DNA from: an uncultured Caryophanales bacterium
GTDB taxonomy: Bacteria > Bacillota_I > Bacilli_A > RFN20 > CAG-826
NCBI GenBank assembly: GCA_946624155.1
Contig: CAMORU010000013.1
Coordinates: 1 to 6,930, forward strand
Direction: 5' to 3'
Length of the DNA stretch: 6,930 nucleotides
Shown piece by piece: positions 1-6,930 of this stretch. A program made the translations under genes and the position numbers. Each line of letters starts with the position of its first letter. Within the stretch, counting starts at the first letter, position 1. The notes beneath the pieces were generated by a model. It ran no database searches. It saw nothing but the letters and a program-made list of their open reading frames with translations, and was not told the DNA's origin.

Positions 1-3000
1 GGCTTCTCTAATTGCATCTGCCACATCAACCTCAAATGCGGAATCAGCTTCGGCGTTTGGATCAACTACGAGGTCCTTGTTTAGCATTGATAATCCGTTT
101 TCTGCTAGATCAAGATAATCTTTTAATAATTTAGCTCCAAAAGCGCCAGTTCTATTTAGATCGATGTCGAAACTATGAATTGAAGAAACAACATGAACAT
201 TAAATTTAGCACGAGTAATTGCAACGTTTAATCTTCTTTCGCCACCTTTTCTATTTAACGGGCCAAAATTATGTTTTAAGTTTCCAGCCGCATCTTTTCC
301 ATAGCCGATTGAAAAAATTATTGTATCTCTTTCATCGCCTTGAACTGTTTCAAGATTCTTTATAAAGAATGGTTCGTTCTTAGTTTGATCAAATAGGGAG
401 GCATATTTGTCATTTTGTCTGCGTTTTTCTTCTAATAAATCTTCTAATAAAGCTTGTTGACTAATACTAAAACAAACAACACCTAAGGATCTTTCTGGAT
501 GTTTATTAAAATGATCATAAATTAAATCAATTACAGCGCGTGCTTCTTTTAAATTTTGGCGATTATTATAAACTGCTCCATCTACATAATGGAATGAAAT
601 ACCAAAATCATCACTGTCATGTTGAGATGACGGGAATGTGATTAATCTATTTTGATAGAAGTTTCTATTAGAAAAAGCAATTAAAGATTCGGTTTTACTT
701 CTATAATGCCAGTTCAACATCTTTTGAGGTAAAACGGCTGAACATAAATCTAATATAGATTCAAAATCAGCGGCGCTTTCCTCTTCTTCCTCATCATATT
801 CATCATCAAATGCACCACCAGTCATAAAGAAATTTGTAGGAGGCATTTGTTTAGAATCACCAACAACAATGACTGATTTACTTCTTGCAATTGCTCCAAT
901 AGCATCCCAAGGGAAAACTTGAGAAGCTTCATCAAAAATGACAACATCAAATGAATCTGGTGAATACGCTAAATATGTTGCAACACTTAAAGGTGACATA
1001 AGCAAGCATGGTTTAATCCTATATAGTAAATGTGAGATTTCTCTAAACATTACTCTAATAGGTTTAATTGCTCTCTTCTTGTTAGCTTCGTGCTCAAGAA
1101 TTGCTAATTCACGACGTGCTTTCGAATCATAAGAATAACCACTATTATATTGACCATATGATGAATTCACGTATTCATAGAGATTATTTCTAATGGAGTA
1201 AGCAATTTGTTTTCTATCAAGTTCAATAAGCTTTTTATCAAGTTCTTTAAACTTTTCAACATTAAGATCTTGGTTTGTTCTTCTGAAATACTTTAAATCA
1301 TTGTTTTCAAAGTATACATTCATGTACCAAGTCTTATAAAAACAATAAGAATAAGCATCTGCTAAATCTTTTTTAACGACCTTTTGGCCTAATGCATGAA
1401 CAATAAAATCAGAAAGGCCTAGATTTTCAATTGGAATCCAAAGACTAGAAAATCTAACCCACTCTAAAAGATTTGTTTTATTTGAGAGACATTTATTCAA
1501 CTTCTCTAGTATAAAATCAAATGGTTTATCATGTAAATCAACATATTTCTTTATAAAATATCCTTGAATTCCATAGTATTTTTCAAAATTGTCGGCTGTC
1601 GATAGCCTTGAAATCTCATATACTTTTTTGGCTATATCAGAAACATCAGCATTCTCAGAAAGAGATATGTCAAGATTAGAATATTTATCGTTATAATCCT
1701 TAATTCTCCTATAAACTGTTTCAACTGCTCCAATGCTACTTAGATCATAAGCGTAATTAGAATATGCTTTTGCTTTTTCTAATTTTTCATCAGCAAGTGT
1801 TTTTAGCGAACAAATCTGAATTGCGTTTTTTAAACCAACATAGATGTCTTTATAAGATAACTTTTTCTTTGAATTATTTGAGTACTTTGCGAGTTCATTT
1901 TTATCAAGCTTATATGCAGTGTTAAAAATCCTAAAGATACTTCCATATTTGTTTTCGAATCTATCAATATATTTGTTTATATCAATTGTGAAAATTTCTT
2001 CATTAAATACTTTAAATAATGCTGACTTAGTTTCTTCAAGCTTCTTATAAGAAGAAATATAGTCATTTAAAATCGATAAAAATTCTATTCTAGAATCTTT
2101 ATTAAGAAGTTTTTTATCATAAAAAGGTATTTCTAGGAAACAATGATATTTATCCGAAACATCTTGAAGAGATTCAGGCTTTGAATAATCCGTTAAAAGA
2201 TACTGGTTAAAATAAGTTCCGTACAATTTGAGATTATCTACAAAATCTTTTGCCCACTCTAAATCTCCAAAGATTTGTTGATCGTTTTGATAATTGTATT
2301 TTGTTTGATCAAATCCAAACCAAGAAAAATCTAAATAATTAGTAGGTCCTTCATATGATGCATATTTTTGCAATATATCTTTGCACTCTGCAAGATTAAG
2401 TAGATTTTTTGACTTAATCTCAGGTACTTTATAATCAACAAATGAAAATTTTTTATCTAAATGGACAGCATTTAATAAGTCAAAGACCTTCAAATCCAGT
2501 CCTTCTATATTCTTATATAAAGCTTTGCTATAAGAGTCTAGTTTGCTTCTTGTTGAATTAAGTTCGTTTAGTTGATTCGTTCTATCGATAGTTCCTTTAC
2601 ATGCATCCTTATAAACTCGATATAGTTCTGCGACGAAATCCTTCTTGTTCATTTTGTCGCTATGAACTTGGAAGCAAAAGTCTCCTAACCCAACTCTTTT
2701 CAAATTCGTATGGACAACTTCAAGGGCAGCTCTTTTCTCTGATACAAACAATACTTTTTTGCCATCATTTAATAGTTCAGCAATAATGTTTGTAATTGTC
2801 TGTGATTTACCAGTTCCAGGAGGACCTTGTATTACAAGGCTCTTTCCTTTTTTAGCTTCAAGAATTGCTTCAATTTGACTTGAGTCAGCATCGACAACAT
2901 TAAATAATTCTGAATCTTTTCCTAATTCAAAATAATTATCATAATTTGTATCAAAATATCTATCTATATTAGAAGAATCGCCACTATAAATTGCTTTAAT

Positions 3001-3744
3001 TAGTGAAGAACCAGACATGCTTGATTCATTATTTTTTAAGTCATAATACATGGTGATTTTTGCGAATGAGAAAATACCAAGATATGCTTTGTTACTAACG
3101 TACCAATCATCTTCTTTTAAAGATTCTTCAACTTTTGAAAGATAGGATTCAACTGTATCTTCTTCTCTATCAAAATCTGGTAAAGAATAATCAAAATCAA
3201 ATTCTAATTTTGCTTTTAAAGCTGGATTTAATATTATTTCTTCTTCAATTCTTTTAACTGAGAAACTTTGATCTCCTCTATCAAATTCAAGTGTTACTGG
3301 TATTAACAAAAGTGGAGATCTTAAATCAGTTTTTGAAAAAGAAGCTTCTTTCCAATGTAGCATTCCAAAGGAAATATATAAAATGTTAATGCCTTTTTCT
3401 ATTTTCGCTGAATCATTAAATTTCTTTAGATGTTTTAAAATGTAATCGTATTTTTCACCTTTTTTATGAGCGATAATTTCATTCTCGCGTCTTGGTTTGA
3501 AGTCTGCAGCATTTTGTTCATCAAATATAACTAAAGAATTCTCTTCCTCATTTTGTTTCTCTTCCTCTTCTTCAGGTTCGATAAAAGTAAGTGATCGATC
3601 CTCGCAAATTAACGAAAACAACTCATCAGAATCAGGCTCAACAATTTCTATAGATCTTAATTTTTGATCTTTAAAATTAATAAGCTTATTTCTTAAGCCT
3701 AAATCTAAAAGGTTTCCTGATAATTCTTCAAATAATTTTGCCAT
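1..3744 (-). CDS. DUF4011-type superfamily I helicase, probable C-terminal Vsr-like nuclease (3' end outside window)
   Basis: The frame begins at ATG 3744-3742 and stays open for 1248 codons to the window edge, so the C-terminus is missing. Residues 11-25 (NLLDLGLRNKLINFK) match the opening of DUF4011; that domain probably covers about 5-230. The SF1 motor follows: Walker A GPPGTGKS at 307-314 (K313), motif Ia near 329-344, the family signatures FCFQVHS (356-362) and MSPLSVA (916-922), Walker B DEASQ at 938-942, motif III GDSKQMPPT at 962-970, WHYRS at 1012-1016, VQGDE at 1134-1138, and motif VI RRLNVAITRAK at 1170-1180 (arginine finger R1178). About 570 residues of Lys/Tyr/Asn-rich, probably helical sequence separate motif Ia from Walker B. 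The last visible residues (FEVDVADAIREA, 1237-1248) resemble the start of the MTES_1575/Vsr-like endonuclease domain usual in this family. Inferred role: ATP-driven DNA or RNA unwinding coupled to cleavage in phage defence, in the cytoplasm. It starts 5 nt after hsdR and should be co-transcribed with it. The helicase call is firm; the nuclease and the biological role are less certain. Relatives are often 1500-2000 residues, so several hundred residues may be missing. Confidence 0.93.
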   Translation of the reverse strand, partial: MAKLFEELSGNLLDLGLRNKLINFKDQKLRSIEIVEPDSDELFSLICEDRSLTFIEPEEEEEKQNEEENSLVIFDEQNAADFKPRRENEIIAHKKGEKYDYILKHLKKFNDSAKIEKGINILYISFGMLHWKEASFSKTDLRSPLLLIPVTLEFDRGDQSFSVKRIEEEIILNPALKAKLEFDFDYSLPDFDREEDTVESYLSKVEESLKEDDWYVSNKAYLGIFSFAKITMYYDLKNNESSMSGSSLIKAIYSGDSSNIDRYFDTNYDNYFELGKDSELFNVVDADSSQIEAILEAKKGKSLVIQGPPGTGKSQTITNIIAELLNDGKKVLFVSEKRAALEVVHTNLKRVGLGDFCFQVHSDKMNKKDFVAELYRVYKDACKGTIDRTNQLNELNSTRSKLDSYSKALYKNIEGLDLKVFDLLNAVHLDKKFSFVDYKVPEIKSKNLLNLAECKDILQKYASYEGPTNYLDFSWFGFDQTKYNYQNDQQIFGDLEWAKDFVDNLKLYGTYFNQYLLTDYSKPESLQDVSDKYHCFLEIPFYDKKLLNKDSRIEFLSILNDYISSYKKLEETKSALFKVFNEEIFTIDINKYIDRFENKYGSIFRIFNTAYKLDKNELAKYSNNSKKKLSYKDIYVGLKNAIQICSLKTLADEKLEKAKAYSNYAYDLSSIGAVETVYRRIKDYNDKYSNLDISLSENADVSDIAKKVYEISRLSTADNFEKYYGIQGYFIKKYVDLHDKPFDFILEKLNKCLSNKTNLLEWVRFSSLWIPIENLGLSDFIVHALGQKVVKKDLADAYSYCFYKTWYMNVYFENNDLKYFRRTNQDLNVEKFKELDKKLIELDRKQIAYSIRNNLYEYVNSSYGQYNSGYSYDSKARRELAILEHEANKKRAIKPIRVMFREISHLLYRIKPCLLMSPLSVATYLAYSPDSFDVVIFDEASQVFPWDAIGAIARSKSVIVVGDSKQMPPTNFFMTGGAFDDEYDEEEEESAADFESILDLCSAVLPQKMLNWHYRSKTESLIAFSNRNFYQNRLITFPSSQHDSDDFGISFHYVDGAVYNNRQNLKEARAVIDLIYDHFNKHPERSLGVVCFSISQQALLEDLLEEKRRQNDKYASLFDQTKNEPFFIKNLETVQGDERDTIIFSIGYGKDAAGNLKHNFGPLNRKGGERRLNVAITRAKFNVHVVSSIHSFDIDLNRTGAFGAKLLKDYLDLAENGLSMLNKDLVVDPNAEADSAFEVDVADAIREA
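428..451. repeat. Perfect 12-bp tandem duplication inside the helicase gene
   Basis: TCTTCTAATAAA occurs twice head to tail. On the coding (minus) strand it encodes the near-repeat LLEDLLEE between the WHYRS motif and the VQGDE motif. The unit is a multiple of three, so gain or loss of a copy would keep the frame. It is probably ordinary helix sequence built from a small codon set, with some capacity for slippage. Confidence 0.6.
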
Positions 3745-3752
3745 CTTATCTA
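3745..3752 (-). promoter_or_regulatory. Stop-start junction, probable translational coupling of hsdR and helicase gene
   Basis: The hsdR TAG (3752-3750) is followed by ATAAG and then the helicase ATG (3744-3742). No Shine-Dalgarno sequence lies at normal distance: the upstream bases are ATGAACGAATAGATAAG, with only weak purine runs. Ribosomes finishing HsdR probably restart on the helicase ATG, tying the two protein levels together. The start is also supported because the DUF4011 motif begins at residue 11 and the next methionine is far downstream. Confidence 0.6.
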
Positions 3753-6700
3753 TTCGTTCATGATATATTCAGCTTGTTTAATCACATCATCAACCGCCTG
3801 TTTTCTATATTCAGGTGGATAATTGTATTTTTTAAGGCACTCTTTAATCTTAGTTCTCATTTTTGCTCTAGTAGCTTCTTTATTAGCCCAGTCTGTTTTG
3901 GCATATTCTTCGACAATTGATCTAAGTTCAACCGCAATTAGTTTTAGGGTTTCATCAGCAAGAAGTTCCTCGGCAGATTTGTCTCTAATAAGAGCGTCAT
4001 AGAAAGCCCTTTCTCTACCAAAAATACCGAGATTTTTCGCTTCTTTTTCATCCGAAACCATTTCACCTGCGAAGTTAACTAATTCAACAATTACGCTATC
4101 TGCAATAAAGGTCTCATCTCTATCGTTATAAGCTTCTAAAATTTTGCGCAACCTCTTTGAATATTCTTGTGATTTAAAATAGTTATTCTTACGTGATTCA
4201 GCAATCGCTTTTTCCAATAATTTCTTAATAATTTCAACAAAGACTAAAGGCGGATTTCGTTTCCTTAATTCTTCGATACGTTCGGCACTTAAAAGCTCAA
4301 TAACATTTATAGATTCATCTTTTCCTTTAGTTAAAACTTTAACCTCGTCACCTTTAATGGCGTCTGCTAAAAGATTTGAGACGTATTCATTCATTTCTTT
4401 AACGGTGACTTCTGGTCCTGGATTAACGCGCAATTTTAAAATATAACTTCTAATAGCTAAATAATAATAAATGTCATCACGTTCCTCAGGCGTTGCAATA
4501 CCGCCGCAAACAACAAAACATTGTTTAACAGCAAGAGAAAGATCTCGCATGAATGAATCTTCTCTTTCTTTATCTTCTAAGATGAATTGAGTTCCTTTTT
4601 GAATTGCAGTCAATCTATCTAATGCGTTATTTGAGTAAAAGCTTGCTCTATCAATTCTTGAGAACCATTCATTTAACACAGAAAGCTTTTCCTTAAGAAC
4701 GTTATAGATCTCTTTACGAATATTTTGTACGTTATTCTCATGATCACGAACTGTGTATTCAGTTAGTGCCTCATCAAGAGCTTTTCCTAAACCGATATAG
4801 TCGACGATTAACCCGTAGACTTTGCCGGGGTAAACTCTGTTTACACGAGCAATTGCTTGCATCAAATTATAGGATTTTAGACGTTTAATAAAGTACATTA
4901 CATCTAAATCAGGAACATCAAAACCAGTAAGCCACATGTCTACAACAATGGCAATCTTGTACTTCGAATCTTCTTTCTTAAATTCTTCGCCAAGTTCTTT
5001 TCTATATTGAGAATTACCAAACAACTTTCTTTGTTCTTCGGTATCTTTATTTGATTCAGTTACAACCAATATGACTTTATCCTGATAATTTGGGCGTAAC
5101 TCAAGAATTTTCTTATACAACTTTGCTGCTGCAACTCTAGTTTGGCAAACAATCATCGCTTTGCCATTAAGGAAACCTTTCCTTTCATCGTAATGATGAA
5201 GAATATCTTTTGCGAAAAGCTCAATCATATCATCATCTTCAAGAATTACTTTAATTTGAGCCATTTCTCTTTGAGATTTTCTAATTGATTCAGGATCAGC
5301 CTTATGATTCTCCTCAAGGTCTTTATAATATTCATCAATTTGTTTCAAAACATTATCGTTTGTCCAAACTTTGGCTAATCTCGACTCATAGTAAAGTTTG
5401 ACGGTTGATCCATCAATAACAGACTGAGTCATATCATAAACATCGATAATGTCACCAAATATGTCTGTTGTTTGTTTATCTTTGGTTGAAACAGGTGTTC
5501 CGGTAAAACCAAGGAATGTAGCGTTCGGTAAAGAATCACGAATATATTTCTCAACACCATATTTAAAGACAGCTTCGATTTCATCAGTGTCTTTATTTTT
5601 CTCATAGTGAACGGTTTCATATATTCCGTAATGACCTCTATGAGCTTCATCGGTCATTACAATAATGTTATTTCTTTCGTTTCTAGGCAAATTCTCTTTG
5701 TCAAATTTCCCAACGGTTGTCAAAATAACACCGCCTTGCTTAATCTTTCCCAGTTTCTTGACGAGATCTTCCCTTGATGTAGCAATTTGAGGTTCACACT
5801 TCAGATAATTTCTAGCACTAAAAAATGTTTTGTAAAGCTGATCGTCTAAATCGATTCTATCAGTAAGAATTACGATTGTAGGGACATTTAATATGCTGCT
5901 CGTAAGCAATCTGTGTGCGAGCATAACCATTGAGAATGATTTCCCAGATCCTTGAGTATGCCAAATGATACCTGCCTTACCATCACCCTCTGGTTTCATT
6001 GCTTTAATAACAGAATTTAGAGATTTGATTACTCCAAAATATTGGTGATATTGGGCAAGAATTTTTATTGGTTTATCGTTTTTGTCTTGAATAAAGAAAA
6101 TATTGTTCGCCAAATAATCTAAGAATCTATTTTTATCGAATAAACCGTCGATCAAAATATTCAACTTATTAGTACAGGTATCGTCATATCCTTTTTCACC
6201 GCTAACGCTTTTCCATTCGTTAAATCTATCAATTTTAGATGTAAGAGCACCTACTTTACTTGAAACTCCATCTGAAATCACGAGGAAAGCATTGTAGTTG
6301 AATAAAGTTGGAATATCATAACGATAACCATCGTGTTCACTGTTTCCGCCAAGCTGATTATAAGCATATTCAAGTGTTGCGTCGGTTGCTGACTCATCAA
6401 AAGATTTTAATTCCATCACAACCAGAGGTATTCCGTTCACATAAATAATTACATCTGGAATCCTTGTATTTCTACCTTCATTGAATTTAACTTGATGGCA
6501 AACTTGAAACACATTATTTTCAGGATTTTTAAAATCCACAAACTTAATTAGCGGATTAACAGCATAATCCTTAGATTCAACTGTGACACCATCAATCAAA
6601 TACTTATGAAAAGTAAAATTTCTTTCAAATAACGAAGGATTTTCTAATCTTAAAATTTTATTAGCGGCATCCTTTAAAATTTCAACGTCATGTACACCGT

Positions 6701-6854
6701 TAATTCGTTCAAGACATTCTAAAAGTAACTCAAAATTTACAAATTCATCTAGTTGACGATCCGCAATCCAATTATCACTTTCGTCAATAAGGTCATAACC
6801 TTTATTTTGAAGAAGTTGAATAATGGCTTCTTCTATGACGCTTTCATAAACCAT
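3750..6854 (-). CDS. hsdR: Type I restriction endonuclease subunit R (HsdR)
   Basis: This 1034-residue protein is the ATP-dependent translocase and nuclease subunit of a type I restriction enzyme, which cuts unmodified DNA when assembled with HsdM and HsdS. Its length is normal for the EcoR124I-like group. The N-terminal PD-(D/E)XK nuclease (about 1-250) has IPD at 132-134 (D134), MELK at 147-150 (E148, K150) and a following helix around LEYAYNQL (161-168). The SF2 motor has Walker A QGSGKS at 301-306 (K305), motif Ia TDRIDLDDQ at 331-339, DEAH at 402-405, motif III FTGTP at 450-454, motif IV around 566-580, motif V MWLTGFDVPDL at 640-650, and motif VI QAIARVNR at 666-673. The C-terminal third, with GIFGRERAFYDAL at 943-955, resembles the DUF3387-type HsdR tail thought to contact the methylase core. 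The start is firm: an in-frame TAA lies at 6869-6867 with no start codon between, and a weak GGA ribosome site sits 8 nt upstream. The stop is TAG. No catalytic residue is missing and there is no frameshift. hsdM and hsdS are not in the window. Confidence 0.97.
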   Translation of the reverse strand: MVYESVIEEAIIQLLQNKGYDLIDESDNWIADRQLDEFVNFELLLECLERINGVHDVEILKDAANKILRLENPSLFERNFTFHKYLIDGVTVESKDYAVNPLIKFVDFKNPENNVFQVCHQVKFNEGRNTRIPDVIIYVNGIPLVVMELKSFDESATDATLEYAYNQLGGNSEHDGYRYDIPTLFNYNAFLVISDGVSSKVGALTSKIDRFNEWKSVSGEKGYDDTCTNKLNILIDGLFDKNRFLDYLANNIFFIQDKNDKPIKILAQYHQYFGVIKSLNSVIKAMKPEGDGKAGIIWHTQGSGKSFSMVMLAHRLLTSSILNVPTIVILTDRIDLDDQLYKTFFSARNYLKCEPQIATSREDLVKKLGKIKQGGVILTTVGKFDKENLPRNERNNIIVMTDEAHRGHYGIYETVHYEKNKDTDEIEAVFKYGVEKYIRDSLPNATFLGFTGTPVSTKDKQTTDIFGDIIDVYDMTQSVIDGSTVKLYYESRLAKVWTNDNVLKQIDEYYKDLEENHKADPESIRKSQREMAQIKVILEDDDMIELFAKDILHHYDERKGFLNGKAMIVCQTRVAAAKLYKKILELRPNYQDKVILVVTESNKDTEEQRKLFGNSQYRKELGEEFKKEDSKYKIAIVVDMWLTGFDVPDLDVMYFIKRLKSYNLMQAIARVNRVYPGKVYGLIVDYIGLGKALDEALTEYTVRDHENNVQNIRKEIYNVLKEKLSVLNEWFSRIDRASFYSNNALDRLTAIQKGTQFILEDKEREDSFMRDLSLAVKQCFVVCGGIATPEERDDIYYYLAIRSYILKLRVNPGPEVTVKEMNEYVSNLLADAIKGDEVKVLTKGKDESINVIELLSAERIEELRKRNPPLVFVEIIKKLLEKAIAESRKNNYFKSQEYSKRLRKILEAYNDRDETFIADSVIVELVNFAGEMVSDEKEAKNLGIFGRERAFYDALIRDKSAEELLADETLKLIAVELRSIVEEYAKTDWANKEATRAKMRTKIKECLKKYNYPPEYRKQAVDDVIKQAEYIMNE

Positions 6855-6875
6855 ATCAATAATCCATTAGTGATT

Positions 6876-6884
6876 ATTATAACA
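6876..6884 (-). promoter_or_regulatory. Extended -10 promoter for hsdR-helicase operon
   Basis: The minus strand reads TGTTATAAT: a perfect TATAAT (6881-6876) preceded by the TG of an extended -10 (6884-6883). No good -35 exists at 15-18 bp spacing (CATGTT at 17 bp), which fits an extended -10 promoter. Transcription would start near 6869, giving a leader of only about 15 nt before the hsdR ATG. It is the only convincing promoter seen for the two genes. Confidence 0.65.
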
Positions 6885-6896
6885 CCTTATACATTA

Positions 6897-6910
6897 AAAA
6901 CATGTGTTTT
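6897..6910. repeat. 14-bp inverted repeat upstream of hsdR promoter (possible operator)
   Basis: AAAACA-TG-TGTTTT has two perfect 6-bp arms around a 2-bp centre. It covers the place where a -35 element would lie, 12 bp upstream of the TG of the extended -10. Position and symmetry suit a dimeric repressor or activator site. The arms are AT-rich, so chance is possible. It is not a terminator: it lacks a GC-rich stem. Confidence 0.35.
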
Positions 6911-6911
6911 C

Positions 6912-6925
6912 ATAGTTAACACTAT
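6912..6925. repeat. 14-bp inverted repeat adjacent to the first (possible second operator half)
   Basis: ATAGT-TAAC-ACTAT has perfect 5-bp arms around 4 bp. It starts one base after the other inverted repeat; the two do not share a sequence. It lies near the window edge, so whether it belongs to hsdR control or to a neighbour beyond 6930 cannot be decided. Confidence 0.28.
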
Positions 6926-6930
6926 CGGAA

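Noticed and set aside
938..1132. Plus-strand 64-codon frame with a hydrophobic stretch
   Set aside because: It lies antisense to the Walker B region of the helicase gene, where the protein is strongly conserved, and it has no ribosome site.
2601..2786. Plus-strand 61-codon frame
   Set aside because: It is antisense to the region just after Walker A of the helicase gene, has no family resemblance and has no start signal.
1..3744. Mycoplasma-type genetic code
   Set aside because: The low GC suggested it, but no in-frame TGA was found in either gene and the tryptophans I read are all TGG.
3738..3920. Plus-strand 60-codon, Phe-rich frame
   Set aside because: It is antisense to the HsdR C-terminus and the gene junction. 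Its hydrophobic look comes from reading A-rich coding DNA on the other strand.
5429..5650. Minus-strand 73-codon frame inside hsdR
   Set aside because: It is an out-of-frame shadow over the DEAH to motif III region of HsdR.
6897..6925. Inverted repeats read as a transcription terminator of an upstream gene
   Set aside because: The stems are only 5-6 bp and AT-rich, with no stable GC hairpin.
1..6930. CRISPR array, tRNA/rRNA, insertion sequence or attachment site
   Set aside because: No regularly spaced repeats, cloverleaf, transposase motifs or terminal inverted repeats were seen; nearly all the DNA is accounted for by the two long coding frames.

Overview
The window holds two large genes on the minus strand and about 76 bases of upstream DNA. 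No plus-strand gene can be supported. The DNA is strongly AT-rich. Arginine is mostly AGA, with some CGT and CGC. All in-frame tryptophans I read are TGG, and no TGA occurs inside either frame, so the standard bacterial code applies. This points to a low-GC Bacillota-type bacterium, possibly one of the deep AT-rich Bacilli relatives, and argues against a code-4 Mycoplasma. The genus cannot be fixed from this window.

Layout in the direction of transcription (high to low coordinates): (1) 6930-6855 is a non-coding leader with a good extended -10 promoter and two short, closely spaced inverted repeats. (2) 6854-3750 is a complete 1034-codon gene for HsdR, the restriction/translocase subunit of a type I restriction-modification enzyme. 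All expected nuclease and SF2 motor motifs are intact. (3) After only 5 bases, 3744-1 is a second long frame, open to the window edge (1248 codons visible, no stop). It encodes a DUF4011-type superfamily I helicase of the COG1112 kind. Its frame ends where a Vsr-like (MTES_1575-type) endonuclease domain appears to begin.

The tight spacing, shared strand and single visible promoter indicate one transcript with hsdR first and the helicase second. Both products combine a nucleic-acid motor with a nuclease (the second nuclease only inferred from its first residues), so this looks like part of an anti-phage defence locus. No hsdM or hsdS is visible. Because hsdR appears to be the first gene of its transcript, the methylase and specificity genes should lie downstream of the helicase (below position 1) or on a separate upstream unit beyond 6930. 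If they are absent, HsdR plus the SF1 helicase-nuclease would be an unusual two-gene system. That last point is a hypothesis.
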